Assembly: GCF_010501055.1 (NCBI RefSeq)
Contig: NZ_QVMO01000022.1
Coordinates: 5,948 to 55,140 of the forward strand
DNA from: Dysgonomonas sp. 521
GTDB taxonomy: Bacteria; Bacteroidota; Bacteroidia; Bacteroidales; Dysgonomonadaceae
Length of the DNA: 49,193 nt
Reading direction: 5' to 3'
Below the pieces are notes generated by a model. That model did no database searches and was not told the DNA's origin. It was given only the letters and a program-made list of their open reading frames with translations. Each line of letters begins with the position of its first letter. Position 1 is the stretch's first letter. The translations under genes were made by a program, and so were the position numbers. Below are positions 8,674 to 17,836 of this stretch, one piece after another.

Positions 8674-8887
8674 GAGCCTGTTTAAATTTTAGCGAAAATT
8701 TTTATTACAGGTTCTGGTCAATAGTTCTTAGCAATTTTTTTATGCTCTTTTTAGCGTCTTTTTGGCTCCGCCGATTTTCAATTCCCTTTTTGCTTTTGGT
8801 TTAGCCCGCTAAACCTGCTGGCAAAAATGAGAAAATCCATTTAAAAATAGCTATAAAAAAGATTTGCTATAAAATTTAAACAGACTC
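8674..8887 (+). mobile_element. MITE copy 2 (214 bp) directly upstream of pheT
   Basis: The ends are GAGCCTGTTTAAATTTTA and TAAAATTTAAACAGACTC, inverted relative to each other. TTA flanks both sides (8671-8673 and 8888-8890). Internally it has a perfect hairpin GGTTTAGC-CC-GCTAAACC and an AT-rich body. It is about 90% identical by eye to copy 4, and shares its first 80 bases nearly exactly with copy 3. It has no reading frame of note, so it is non-autonomous. Confidence 0.9.
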
Positions 8888-8890
8888 TTA

Positions 8891-9061
8891 TTCAAAAAAG
8901 TCTGTCAAAAATACAAAATAAATTTCATTTGGTTATTAATAATTCCCTGTTACTTCTTTCTGAAGGCGACAACGGGCTATACAATACCGGCTAATTGTTA
9001 AAAAAAACTCTTAGAAACTGTTTATAATCAAATAATAGAGGTAAGAAGTAAGAAGTAAAAG
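8891..9061. other. Gap downstream of znuC without a recognisable gene
   Basis: This is where a znuB permease gene would be expected, but there is no permease fragment on either strand. The sequence holds only AT-rich DNA, an ITR-like scrap (GAAACTGTTTA near 9014) and a short GTAAGAA tandem just after the znuC stop. No terminator stem is obvious. Confidence 0.5.
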
Positions 9062-9850
9062 CTAATCCTCCTTGCAGCAATCGCAACCTTCGTGCTTCTC
9101 TAGTACACGATGCGGAAAATCTCCATGTCCGACAATCTCTATAGGGCAGGAGTTATATGATTTTTCGAGCCAATCGGTAGAGATATTCGTTCCCGAATGA
9201 TAATGTAAGCCTTCATTCACGCAGGCGATATTCTTTACAAGCGATATTACTGTACCTACATCGTGAGACACCAGTATGATGGCTGTACTCTTATTTATTT
9301 CTTCGAGCAGCTTATAGAAATTACTTTCGAAACGTTTGTCGACATAAGAGTTGGGCTCGTCCAGCACCAATAAATCGGGTTCATCTATGATAGCCCTACC
9401 CAGTAACGTACGTTGCAGCTGCCCGCCTGACAATGCTCCTATAGGACGGTCTACCAGCTTATCTAATCCCATCTGACGGGCGATTATATTCACCTGTTCC
9501 TTTTGTTCTTTAGTATAAGGCGAGAAAATACTGTTCTTCTTGATTGTCAGTCCGGACAGAATAACATCGAAGACAGATATAGGAAATTTCTTATCAATCT
9601 GATTGATTTGCGGCAGGTAACCGATATTTATCTTGTCAGCCTTTACTCCGTTCCCGAAAAAAGATATATCTCCCGAAACAGGTTTAACCAGTCCCAGTAT
9701 GGTTTTCAACAGCGTGGTCTTCCCTCCCCCATTCGGGCCTATAATACCCAAAAAATCATTCTTAAAAACATCCAGACTGACATTTTTAAGAACGTACGGA
9801 TTATCTTCATACCCTACCGACAGATCTTTTATTTCGAGAATCTTACTCAT
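9062..9850 (-). CDS. znuC: Metal (zinc/manganese) ABC transporter ATP-binding protein
   Basis: The 262-aa protein is the ATPase of a cluster-9-type metal importer. Walker A GPNGGGKTT is at 38-46, the signature LSGGQ at 140-144, Walker B LLVLDEP at 160-166 and the H-loop SHD near 195. It overlaps the substrate-binding gene by four bases (ATGA), so the two are translationally coupled. Zinc as substrate is inferred from the His-rich partner. An oddity is the C-terminal tail HEGCDCCKED, a Cys/His cluster able to bind metal. The expected permease gene znuB is missing here. The family also includes manganese and iron importers (MntB, SitB). Confidence 0.9.
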   Translation of the reverse strand: MSKILEIKDLSVGYEDNPYVLKNVSLDVFKNDFLGIIGPNGGGKTTLLKTILGLVKPVSGDISFFGNGVKADKINIGYLPQINQIDKKFPISVFDVILSGLTIKKNSIFSPYTKEQKEQVNIIARQMGLDKLVDRPIGALSGGQLQRTLLGRAIIDEPDLLVLDEPNSYVDKRFESNFYKLLEEINKSTAIILVSHDVGTVISLVKNIACVNEGLHYHSGTNISTDWLEKSYNSCPIEIVGHGDFPHRVLEKHEGCDCCKED

Positions 9851-10746
9851 TCGTTTTCCTGTGCGAGAGCCTTTGCTATTTTAATCATTTCATCACTCCA
9901 GTTGTAGGAAAGCAGATTGATAGGCACAATCGTTCCGCCAATAGCTTCGGCAACGGTTTCCGCATTTTTGGTATCAAATTCCTGTTGGATAAAGACGGTC
10001 TTAACACCCTCAGCTTTAGCTTTATCAATCAGTTCTTTCAGTTGTGCCGGAGAAGGGTTCTTACCGTCATTCTCTATCGAATACTGAGTCAGTCCATACT
10101 CTTTAGCAAAATAGCTGAGAGCCGGATGGTAGATTATAAAAGCCTTACTCGGCGCTTTTTCCAGATACGATCTAATGATACTATCCGTGGTGTCGATCTC
10201 GCCGATGAGTTTATTGTAATTGATTGTATAATCCGCCTCATTAGCCTTGTCTATTTCCAGAAGCCCTTTATACATGTTCTCTACGATTACCTTAGTGGAT
10301 GCGACCGAGCTCCATGTATGAGGATCTCCTCCGGCATGCCCGTTATGATGAGCATGGTCATCATCCCCGTCATGAGTATGGGTACATACGCCGCCAATAA
10401 GTTCTATGCCTTCGGAACACTCTATAATTTTCAGTTCGGGATTTGTTTTGGCTACTTTGTTAACCAGGGAATTTTCTATTCCTAAATATCCGATCTTGAA
10501 ATAAGCAACGCTCTTATCCAGGTTCATCAATTGAGAAGGGCTAAAATCAGCGCTTTCGGGATTCATCCCCGATGAAACGATACACGTCACATCAAAATGG
10601 TTGCCTGTGATCGTTTCCAAAAAATATTTCTGAGGCTCTATCGTAACTGCAAGCGTCCTTGTATCATTGGCCTTGGACGGCTTACATCCCTGTAAAAATA
10701 TAAAGCCGGATAAGGTAAGACACAATACCGTTAATATATATTTCAT
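9847..10746 (-). CDS. znuA: Zinc ABC transporter substrate-binding lipoprotein
   Basis: The 299-aa protein has a lipoprotein signal with lipobox LQGC (Cys21), so it should be tethered at the membrane. It has the cluster A-I metal-binding fold with an acidic, His-rich loop at about 123-143 (HTHDGDDDHAHHNGHAG) followed by DPHTW, where the His is a standard metal ligand. Such loops mark zinc-specific ZnuA proteins. It starts 34 nt after the carbonic anhydrase stop and overlaps znuC by four bases. Placement behind a zinc enzyme suits zinc supply, though that link is inference. Confidence 0.93.
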   Translation of the reverse strand: MKYILTVLCLTLSGFIFLQGCKPSKANDTRTLAVTIEPQKYFLETITGNHFDVTCIVSSGMNPESADFSPSQLMNLDKSVAYFKIGYLGIENSLVNKVAKTNPELKIIECSEGIELIGGVCTHTHDGDDDHAHHNGHAGGDPHTWSSVASTKVIVENMYKGLLEIDKANEADYTINYNKLIGEIDTTDSIIRSYLEKAPSKAFIIYHPALSYFAKEYGLTQYSIENDGKNPSPAQLKELIDKAKAEGVKTVFIQQEFDTKNAETVAEAIGGTIVPINLLSYNWSDEMIKIAKALAQENE

Positions 10747-10780
10747 CTATTTGCTTTATTTATTATGGAATTTGAATTTA

Positions 10781-11431
10781 TTATTCTCCTTTTGTAAGGT
10801 CATATATCTTACGGATACGGTTCAGTTCTTTCCTGAAGTCAATCTTTAAGTCGATTAAAGTTCCGTCATTCAAATCATATACCCAGCCGGCCACACGCGG
10901 ATAGCCCGATTCCAGATATGACTTTTGAACTTCCGCCGTTTTTATGACATTCAGGCATTGTTCATACACATTTATCTCTACCAAGCGGTTGTAACGGTCC
11001 ACTACATCGGGAATAGCATCCAGTTCTTTCTCATGCAGGCGATATACATCGCGGATATTCCGCAGCCAGGGGTTCAGTATTCCTAAATCCTTGGGTTGCA
11101 TAGCGGCCTTTATCCCTCCACAATTATAATGTCCGCAGATTATGATATATTTTACATTGAGGTGTTCGACGGCATAGTTAATAACAGACAATACATTCAG
11201 GTCATTATTTACCACCATATTGGCTATATTCCGGTGGACGAATACCTCTCCGGGTTGTAGCCCCATTATTTCATTGGCATGCACACGGCTGTCTGAGCAG
11301 CCTATATATAAATAATCAGGATTCTGCTCTTTGGCAAGATGAGCAAAGAAATCCGGATTTTCCTTATTCTTGTTTTCTACCCATTTCCTGTTCTCCGCGA
11401 ATATTTTCTGATATGATTCTTCTATTTGCAT
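10781..11431 (-). CDS. can: Beta-class carbonic anhydrase
   Basis: The 216-aa enzyme interconverts CO2 and bicarbonate. The zinc ligands of the beta class are all visible: C45 in CSDSR, H101 and C104 in HYNCGG, with the D47/R49 pair that gates the active site. The length equals E. coli Can (220 aa), and there is no signal peptide, so it is cytoplasmic. It begins 9 nt after the coaE stop and precedes znuA, so it is probably part of the long nusB-to-znuC transcription run. Confidence 0.95.
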   Translation of the reverse strand: MQIEESYQKIFAENRKWVENKNKENPDFFAHLAKEQNPDYLYIGCSDSRVHANEIMGLQPGEVFVHRNIANMVVNNDLNVLSVINYAVEHLNVKYIIICGHYNCGGIKAAMQPKDLGILNPWLRNIRDVYRLHEKELDAIPDVVDRYNRLVEINVYEQCLNVIKTAEVQKSYLESGYPRVAGWVYDLNDGTLIDLKIDFRKELNRIRKIYDLTKGE

Positions 11432-11440
11432 CCTTTATTG

Positions 11441-12022
11441 CTAATTATCGAGTTGTTCCAAAACGGTCGTTACCTGTTCTATTAATGATTTTGTATTATC
11501 ATTAACAATTACAAAGTCCGAAAGTTTTAGCTTTTCTTCATCCGGCATCTGATTTTGGATACGCTCCACTACCTTTTCACGGGGAAGGTTGTCGCGCAAC
11601 ATCGTTCGCTGAATCCTGACTTCCAGAGGAGTATATACCATTACTACTTTATCCATCATTTTATCAAAACCCGATTCGAAAAGGATGGCAGCCTCATGTG
11701 CAACAATCTTGCACAGCGAATGTCTCTGAAGCCAACGGTTAAAATCCTTTCCTACTTCGGGATGGATGATCGCGTTTACGGTCTCCAGCTTTTCCTTATC
11801 ATTAAATATATGGGATGCAAGCAATGCTTTGTTTAATACATTACCATCATACAACTCATCGCCAAAGAGCTGGATCAGCTTCTCCCTGATTATGGGAGAT
11901 GTAGCAACCAGCCTCTTACTCTCTATATCGGCGATATATACAGGTACGCCACAAAGGGAGAATATCTCCGAAACGGTTGATTTACCGCTACCTATACCAC
12001 CTGTTATGCCTAGTTTTATCAT
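11441..12022 (-). CDS. coaE: Dephospho-CoA kinase
   Basis: The 193-aa enzyme phosphorylates the ribose 3' hydroxyl of dephospho-CoA, the last step of CoA synthesis. The P-loop GGIGSGKST is at 8-16. The lid and substrate motifs (HPEVGKDF; VHEAAILFESGF-type acceptor region) are intact. The start is supported by its position 18 nt after the ybbR stop. Confidence 0.96.
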   Translation of the reverse strand: MIKLGITGGIGSGKSTVSEIFSLCGVPVYIADIESKRLVATSPIIREKLIQLFGDELYDGNVLNKALLASHIFNDKEKLETVNAIIHPEVGKDFNRWLQRHSLCKIVAHEAAILFESGFDKMMDKVVMVYTPLEVRIQRTMLRDNLPREKVVERIQNQMPDEEKLKLSDFVIVNDNTKSLIEQVTTVLEQLDN

Positions 12023-12040
12023 TTTCTGTATAAAGTAAAC

Positions 12041-13039
12041 TTATCGTTGTTCCAATACAAATTCCACCTCGGCAGGAACAGGTATCTGTGTACGGATATA
12101 GTCAGGGCTTTCCGTTATACGCACAGGGATAGACATGTCGTTCAAGTCATTTAAATCCTTTATATCATTATAATCGACCGTAATCCTGAAATTATCGCTG
12201 GTTATATTATCAAACCGCTTTAAGCCTACGTAGAAAGGAATGGTAACCGATGAGGGGAAGAATTTTATATCCAGATTGTTAGGCAGGTTTATACATTCGA
12301 TAGGCACCTCAACCTTTTTCAATGTAAATTCATCTACCGGCACATTCAGTTCTACCTCATCCGGTACGTATTTTACACCCGGAATAGGGTTCATCTTTAC
12401 CTTGATACTCTTCTTGGACTTTACATGTTCCAATGTATCGGGAACCGTATATGCATAGAATAGGGTACCTAAAGCGGCACGGCTGCCGTACACCATAACC
12501 GAATCCGGTACGGTTGTCAAATCTCCGTCAAGCATATATCCGGCCTCCAGGTTTACCTTGCCATTGTATATTACGGATAACTTCTTACTGCGGAGCAATG
12601 CATACGTGTATGACATACGTGTCGGTGAATAGCTAATCAACTCGGAGGTAACAAATAGTTTAGACCTGATGAGTTGTTCAAAGTTGCGCCCCTGGATTAT
12701 TTTTTCCTGCGATGTCTTTATTATATCCCTGACATCGACTGCCAGCGAGTCGTTGCGTTTAGTAAGGTAATACCGGAACAATGTTGCCCCGTCATCCTTA
12801 ATACGGGCATATACTACATCGGGCAGCTCATTTTCGAAGACGATGCTATCGGGTACATTCACATACTTTACGGGTATAGCGAGCGTACCCTCATATTTCT
12901 GCCGATACACCTGCATCATCCAGAATATACAAGATAACAACACAAAAAACATAAAGGTCAGAATCTTTTTCCACGGAATTGTTTTGAAAAAAGTCCTGAC
13001 CTTTTGTGCTAGTATTTCATTATCGTCAGTATCGCTCAT
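12041..13039 (-). CDS. YbbR-domain protein with one membrane anchor
   Basis: The 332-aa protein has a cytoplasmic N-terminus, one membrane helix at about residues 25-45 and several YbbR-type beta domains outside the membrane. In Firmicutes the related CdaR modulates the diadenylate cyclase CdaA; no cyclase gene is adjacent here, so that role cannot be assumed. The nusB-yajC-ybbR-coaE order is a common Bacteroidota arrangement. It is 39 nt from yajC and 18 nt from coaE. Confidence 0.85.
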   Translation of the reverse strand: MSDTDDNEILAQKVRTFFKTIPWKKILTFMFFVLLSCIFWMMQVYRQKYEGTLAIPVKYVNVPDSIVFENELPDVVYARIKDDGATLFRYYLTKRNDSLAVDVRDIIKTSQEKIIQGRNFEQLIRSKLFVTSELISYSPTRMSYTYALLRSKKLSVIYNGKVNLEAGYMLDGDLTTVPDSVMVYGSRAALGTLFYAYTVPDTLEHVKSKKSIKVKMNPIPGVKYVPDEVELNVPVDEFTLKKVEVPIECINLPNNLDIKFFPSSVTIPFYVGLKRFDNITSDNFRITVDYNDIKDLNDLNDMSIPVRITESPDYIRTQIPVPAEVEFVLEQR

Positions 13040-13078
13040 AAGCTATACGCGATTAAAATGTTCCGTAATAGTCAATCT

Positions 13079-13417
13079 TTATTGTTTTTGAGTATCTTCG
13101 GCAGAAACAAATACAGAGGATTTTTCAATTTTAATTCTCACTTCATTTGCTATTTCTACAACGAAGTATGTTTCGCCTACCTCTTTAACTTTACCGTGGA
13201 TACCGCCGGCTGTAACTACTTTGTCGCCTACCTTGATAGCATTACGGGCTTCCTGCAAAGCTTTTTGTTTCTTTTGTTGAGGCCTGATCATAAAAAAGTA
13301 CATAATGGCAAAAAGCAATACCATCATAACAATCATACCGGTACTTCCACCTAACAGACCTCCTGCGGGAGCAGCTCCGCCGTCAGCAGCCTGTAATAAT
13401 ACATTTAATAATGTCAT
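13079..13417 (-). CDS. yajC: Preprotein translocase accessory subunit YajC
   Basis: The 112-aa protein has one N-terminal membrane helix (about 28-46, MIVMMVLLFAIMYFFMI) followed at once by RPQQKKQK and a small beta-rich cytoplasmic domain with GDKVVTAGGIHGKV, the classic YajC signature. It associates with SecDF at the Sec translocon. Two exact -7 boxes lie upstream (13479 and 13545), so it may have its own promoter apart from nusB. Confidence 0.95.
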   Translation of the reverse strand: MTLLNVLLQAADGGAAPAGGLLGGSTGMIVMMVLLFAIMYFFMIRPQQKKQKALQEARNAIKVGDKVVTAGGIHGKVKEVGETYFVVEIANEVRIKIEKSSVFVSAEDTQKQ

Positions 13418-13478
13418 AATTGTTCCTTAATATTTGATTTATATTATTCTGATTTAACTCCTTTCGGAAAATGTTTTA

Positions 13479-13486
13479 CAAATATA
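13479..13486 (-). promoter_or_regulatory. Candidate -7 box TATATTTG for yajC
   Basis: It is an exact match to TAnnTTTG on the minus strand 61 nt before the yajC start. An identical TATATTTG occurs at 13545-13552. The 181-bp nusB-yajC gap is large for this run, which supports an internal promoter; no -33 element is clear. Confidence 0.45.
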
Positions 13487-13598
13487 GTGAACTCCAAGCG
13501 CTGTCAAGCTTGCTTGAAGTTGCCGGGACGCATCCTATATTCTGCAAATATAAGTGAATATTTTGAAATGGCTTTATGAGAAAATACGATAAATATTA

Positions 13599-14525
13599 TT
13601 ATTTCTTAATTATCTTCTTTTCTTCCTTCAACTCCTTTACTATAGCATCAAGTATGCCATTTATAAATGACGCGCTCTTTGCCGTACTGTAGGATTTGGC
13701 TATATCGATATACTCATTCAGCGTAACGTTAATAGGGATTGATGGAAATTCCATTATTTCGGCTATAGCGATCTGCATGATAACCATATCCATAAGGGCT
13801 ATACGCTCCGACTCCCAGTTTTTTGTGTATTTATCTATCAGTTCCTTATATTCTTTACTGTTCAATAAGGATTCCCTCAGTAATTTTACGGCAAATTCCT
13901 TATCGGTTTCATCCTTAAACATAGGTAACAACTCCTGTCTATCGCCCTTGCTTTCATCGAAACGTTTAATCGTCTTCAGAACGAAGGATTCGATTATTTC
14001 TATATCGTCGTTCCAGTAAAGGCATTCATCTTCGAGGATAGAATACAGATCTTCGTCGGTGCAAATGATTTGTTTGAAAACTTTACGCCAGAATTCGCGG
14101 TCATCGTCATATTGCTGAGACTGGTTTTCGATATACTCTTTATACACATCCGAATTCAGTATATTGTCCAATAGGCTGCGTATAAACGCTTCATGCTCTG
14201 ACCAAGAAAAAGGCCTGTCTTGCAAATATTTTACAAATTCGGAATTCTGCTTTAGCTGAATGATAAACTTATTATCCAACAACTTAGTATTCGGACTTAT
14301 ATCTTCTTTAGTAGGTAATAACTTAGACTTCCGAACATCTACTTTTTGGGCATAAGTATTTGTCAACTCTACCATCAACGATAATAAATAGAAATACAAA
14401 TCGTATGATTTCTGCAAACTAAGCATCAATTCATTTTCTGCTTTCCTTAAATCTGTAGATTCGTTATGACTACAGGAAAACAATATCTGTACAACCCTGA
14501 TACGAATAAGAACGCGATTTATCAT
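13599..14525 (-). CDS. nusB: Transcription antitermination factor NusB, long Bacteroidota form
   Basis: The 308-aa protein is over twice the length of E. coli NusB (139 aa). The NusB core is the C-terminal half (about 165-300): helices with NWESERIALMDMVIMQIAIAE, then the conserved PSIPINVTLNEYIDIAKSY and FINGILDAIVKEL. The N-terminal half starts MINRVLIRIRVVQILFS, like the first NusB helix, and then carries a long helical insertion. Such long forms are the rule in Bacteroidales. It should act with NusE on boxA RNA of rRNA operons. It diverges from cmk. Confidence 0.92.
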   Translation of the reverse strand: MINRVLIRIRVVQILFSCSHNESTDLRKAENELMLSLQKSYDLYFYLLSLMVELTNTYAQKVDVRKSKLLPTKEDISPNTKLLDNKFIIQLKQNSEFVKYLQDRPFSWSEHEAFIRSLLDNILNSDVYKEYIENQSQQYDDDREFWRKVFKQIICTDEDLYSILEDECLYWNDDIEIIESFVLKTIKRFDESKGDRQELLPMFKDETDKEFAVKLLRESLLNSKEYKELIDKYTKNWESERIALMDMVIMQIAIAEIMEFPSIPINVTLNEYIDIAKSYSTAKSASFINGILDAIVKELKEEKKIIKK

Positions 14526-14550
14526 TTACCAATAAAAATGTTTCAGGTAG

Positions 14551-14558
14551 CAAAAATA
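14551..14558 (-). promoter_or_regulatory. Candidate -7 box TATTTTTG for nusB
   Basis: It is an exact TAnnTTTG match on the minus strand 25 nt before the nusB start codon, in the divergent nusB/cmk gap. Confidence 0.45.
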
Positions 14559-14646
14559 CACATTATTTTTATAATACAAGAGCTTTTTGTTAACAACTTA
14601 TTCGTTATAGATACCAGGGAAGATATATGGAATAAAAAATAAGAAT

Positions 14647-14654
14647 TACCTTTG
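14647..14654 (+). promoter_or_regulatory. Candidate -7 box TACCTTTG for cmk-ispH
   Basis: It is an exact TAnnTTTG match on the plus strand, 76 nt before the cmk ATG. The upstream -33 position has no clear TTG. Confidence 0.45.
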
Positions 14655-14730
14655 CCCCATCTTTATTAATGAAATTTATAAACCAATACATAAACATTTA
14701 CATTGATTGAATGTTTTAATAGGAATAAGT

Positions 14731-15423
14731 ATGAAAAAAATCGTTATCGCTATTGATGGTTTTTCTTCCAACGGGAAGAGTACTATGGCCAAAAGCCTGG
14801 CAAAAGAAATCGGGTATATCTATATAGATAGTGGCGCCATGTACAGGGCAGTAACATTATATTGCATCGAAAACCGGCTGTTTGACGGAGAAAAGCTGGA
14901 TGACAATAAATTGCATAACGAAATAGATAACATCAAGGTAGAATTTCAGTTGAATAAAGATACGGGAACGCCTGAAACATACCTGAACGGACAAAACGTA
15001 GAGTCTAAAATACGGAGTATGGAAGTTTCGTCAAAAGTAAGCATCGTAAGCGCTATACCTTTCGTCCGTCATGCGATGGTCGCGCTTCAGCAGAAGATGG
15101 GAGATGCTAAAGGCATCGTAATGGATGGCAGGGATATAGGAACTGTCGTTTTCCCGAATGCCGAAATGAAGGTCTTTGTAACGGCAGAACCGGAAATCAG
15201 AGCCCGGAGGCGTTTTGACGAACTGCGTTCGAAAGGCGATACGAAAACGACATTTGAAGAAGTACTTGAAAATTTAAAAACCAGAGATCATTTAGATCAG
15301 ACGCGTGCAGAAAGCCCTTTGGTAAAAGCGGATGATGCTATTCTTCTGGATAATTCATATATGACCATTGACGAACAGATGCAATGGTTGCTACAGAAGT
15401 TCAAACAAATAACTACAAATTAA
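14731..15423 (+). CDS. cmk: Cytidylate kinase
   Basis: The 230-aa enzyme phosphorylates CMP and dCMP. The P-loop GFSSNGKST is near 10-18, followed by the CMP-binding region with DSGAMYRAV and the motif [15 protein letters not shown]. The ATG at 14731 is preferred because family members start [10 protein letters not shown]; the in-frame TTG at 14707 would add eight residues with no homology. An AGGAATAAGT sequence precedes the ATG. Its TAA abuts the ispH ATG directly. Confidence 0.96.
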   Translation: MKKIVIAIDGFSSNGKSTMAKSLAKEIGYIYIDSGAMYRAVTLYCIENRLFDGEKLDDNKLHNEIDNIKVEFQLNKDTGTPETYLNGQNVESKIRSMEVSSKVSIVSAIPFVRHAMVALQQKMGDAKGIVMDGRDIGTVVFPNAEMKVFVTAEPEIRARRRFDELRSKGDTKTTFEEVLENLKTRDHLDQTRAESPLVKADDAILLDNSYMTIDEQMQWLLQKFKQITTN

Positions 15424-16299
15424 ATGAGTAATATTGAAATAGATGCTAAGTCAGGTTTTTGCTTTGGTGTGGTCAACGCCATAAAGAAAGCAGAAGAAGA
15501 ACTATCGAAGGGAGGAGTATTATACTGCCTGGGGGATATCGTACACAACAACCTTGAAGTAGAGAGATTAGAGAAACTCGGATTGAAAACAATCAATCAC
15601 GAAGAATTCGGCGAGCTAAAAAATGCCAGAGTCTTGCTAAGAGCTCATGGCGAACCACCATCAACTTACCAGATAGCGAAAGAGAACAATATCGAAATCA
15701 TAGACGCGTCATGCCCTGTTGTACTACGCCTTCAAAAGAAGATTCACGACAAGTATGACAATGAGAAGGGTAACAATACCCAAATCGTCATCTATGGCAA
15801 GAATGGACACGCTGAGGTAAACGGTTTGCTTGGACAGACAGACTCCAGCGCCATCGTAATAGAAAAGAAAGAGGACTTGGAAAAACTTGATTTCTCTAAG
15901 AATATCTGCCTGTTTTCGCAGACAACAAAACCTCTTGATGGCTTTCAGGAGATAATAGACATCATACAAAGCCGCATGACCGGGGAGGCCAAATTTGAGT
16001 ATTTCGATACAATCTGCCGTCAGGTATCGAACCGTATACCGAACATCAAGGAATTTGCCCTCAAAAACGACATCATATTCTTTGTAGCTGGCGAAAAAAG
16101 TTCGAATGGGAAAGTGCTGTTTGCCGAATGCAAAAAATACAATCCTAATTCCTACTTTATCACAACACCGTCGGACATTGACCCCAACGTTGTAAGCCAG
16201 TCAGCGTCAATTGGCATTTGCGGAGCCACATCTACACCAAAATGGCAGATGGAAGAGGTGGAGGCCAAGATAGAAGAAATAAGATCGGTGTTAATTTAA
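15424..16299 (+). CDS. ispH: 4-hydroxy-3-methylbut-2-enyl diphosphate reductase
   Basis: The 291-aa protein makes IPP and DMAPP from HMBPP in the last step of the MEP pathway. The three cysteines that hold its iron-sulfur cluster are at 13 (GFCFGV), 97 (ASCPVV) and 198 (TICRQ). HNN and HGEP motifs for substrate binding are present. It starts immediately after the cmk stop, so the two are one operon. The MEP enzyme IspF lies at 46568. Confidence 0.96.
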   Translation: MSNIEIDAKSGFCFGVVNAIKKAEEELSKGGVLYCLGDIVHNNLEVERLEKLGLKTINHEEFGELKNARVLLRAHGEPPSTYQIAKENNIEIIDASCPVVLRLQKKIHDKYDNEKGNNTQIVIYGKNGHAEVNGLLGQTDSSAIVIEKKEDLEKLDFSKNICLFSQTTKPLDGFQEIIDIIQSRMTGEAKFEYFDTICRQVSNRIPNIKEFALKNDIIFFVAGEKSSNGKVLFAECKKYNPNSYFITTPSDIDPNVVSQSASIGICGATSTPKWQMEEVEAKIEEIRSVLI

Positions 16300-16378
16300 C
16301 CAAATTGACCTGCTAATTTAACTAAATCACTGAATTTATTCTTACTTTTGCACTTGATTTCGAAATAAGGAAATATAA

Positions 16379-16593
16379 GAGCCTGTTTTAAATTTTAGCG
16401 AAAATTTTTATTACAGGTTCTGGTCAATAGTTCTTAGCAATTTTTTTATGCTCTTTTTACCGTATTTTACCCTTTTCACTCTTGGTTTAGCCCGCTAATT
16501 AGCTCCGCTGACCGTTGGTTCTGCTGGCAAAAATGATAAAATCCATCTAAAAATTGCTATAAAAAAGATTTGCTATAAAATTTAAACAGACTC
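16379..16593 (+). mobile_element. MITE copy 3 (215 bp) directly upstream of pfkA
   Basis: The ends are GAGCCTGTTTTAAATTTTA (one extra T) and TAAAATTTAAACAGACTC. TAA flanks both sides (16376-16378 and 16594-16596). The left 80 bases match copy 2, while the middle (GCTAATTAGCTCCGCTGACC) matches copy 1, so it is a mosaic. The right end lies 23 nt before the pfkA ATG. The rest of the 317-bp ispH-pfkA gap is AT-rich without a clear terminator. Confidence 0.9.
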
Positions 16594-16616
16594 TAAGAAT
16601 AAATATAAGTAACATT

Positions 16617-17597
16617 ATGGCTAAAATTAAGTGTATTGGTATCCTGACTTCAGGAGGTGATGCTCCCGGAATGAATGCCGCTATTCGTGCGGTAACCCGT
16701 GCTGCTATCTATAATGGATTGGAAGTCAAAGGTATCATGCGTGGTTACAGAGGGTTGATATTTGACGAAATCGAGCCCTTTAAGACCAATAGTGTGAGTA
16801 ATATTATACAACAAGGCGGTACAATATTAAAGACAGCCCGTTGTAAAGAGTTCCAGACACCGGAAGGCCGCCAGATAGCTTACGAAGCCCTTCAAAGAGA
16901 AGGTATTGACGCATTGGTAGTTATTGGTGGAGACGGTTCGCTTACAGGAGCGCGTATATTTGCTCAGGAATTTAATCTTCCCATTGTCGGACTTCCCGGC
17001 ACAATAGATAACGACCTGCAAGGGACAGACTTAACTATTGGTTACGATACCGCGCTGAACACTATCATGCAAGCCGTGGATAAGATACGCGACACCGCCA
17101 GTTCGCACGAACGCCTGTTCTTCATCGAAGTTATGGGTCGTGAATGCGGAATTCTTGCCCTGAACGGAGCAATTGCTTCGGGAGCGGAGGCTGCCATTAT
17201 TCCCGAAATGTCGATACAACAAGACCAGTTGGCTGACCTTATATCAAACGGGTTCCGCAAGAGTAAGAACAGTAGCCTTGTGCTTGTTACCGAAGGGGAT
17301 ATTACAGGTGGAGCCATGGCTATGGCCGAACGTGTAAAGACAGAATACCCTCAGTACGATGTACGTGTAACCATACTGGGACATGTGCAACGTGGAGGAT
17401 CTCCTACAGCCAACGACCGTATTCTTGCCAGCCGGATGGGCGCCGCGGCTATTGATGCTTTACTGGATGGACAGCGTAATGTTATGATTGGTATTCAGAA
17501 TGATATAATTGTTTATGTACCGTTCTCAAAAGCAATCAAAAAGAACAAACCAATCCAACCGGATTTGGTAGAAACACTTAAAGTTCTTTCTATTTAA
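16617..17597 (+). CDS. pfkA: ATP-dependent 6-phosphofructokinase
   Basis: The 326-aa enzyme phosphorylates fructose 6-phosphate in glycolysis. ATP-binding motifs GGDAPGMN (13-20) and GGDGS (near 104) and the catalytic GTIDND loop are intact. The Gly at the GGDGS position marks the ATP-using type rather than the pyrophosphate type. The length is that of the E. coli enzyme. Its leader is almost entirely MITE sequence. A good terminator follows. Confidence 0.97.
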   Translation: MAKIKCIGILTSGGDAPGMNAAIRAVTRAAIYNGLEVKGIMRGYRGLIFDEIEPFKTNSVSNIIQQGGTILKTARCKEFQTPEGRQIAYEALQREGIDALVVIGGDGSLTGARIFAQEFNLPIVGLPGTIDNDLQGTDLTIGYDTALNTIMQAVDKIRDTASSHERLFFIEVMGRECGILALNGAIASGAEAAIIPEMSIQQDQLADLISNGFRKSKNSSLVLVTEGDITGGAMAMAERVKTEYPQYDVRVTILGHVQRGGSPTANDRILASRMGAAAIDALLDGQRNVMIGIQNDIIVYVPFSKAIKKNKPIQPDLVETLKVLSI

Positions 17598-17621
17598 AAT
17601 AAGTACGGATTCTATAAACGA

Positions 17622-17658
17622 AACCCTGTGAATATCTTATTTGCAGGGTTTTATTTTT
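17622..17658 (+). terminator. Intrinsic terminator after pfkA
   Basis: AAACCCTG pairs with CAGGGTTT across a 14-nt loop and is followed by a T-rich run (TTTTATTTTTG). It lies 25 nt after the pfkA stop. The 180 bp from here to the convergent kinase gene show nothing recognisable. Confidence 0.8.
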
Positions 17659-17836
17659 GCACCCGTTCTTATCCTTTCGGAAAATTAGTATATCAAAGAA
17701 CTAAAGGAGCGTAGTACATGACAAAAAATATATTACATGTATAAATAGTATCCTCCTTCGCTCGGTATAGGCTTTGCCTACGTCAGGCTAAAATCTCACT
17801 TCAGGTCGTCACGCTTCTAAAAATCGCTGACACAGT

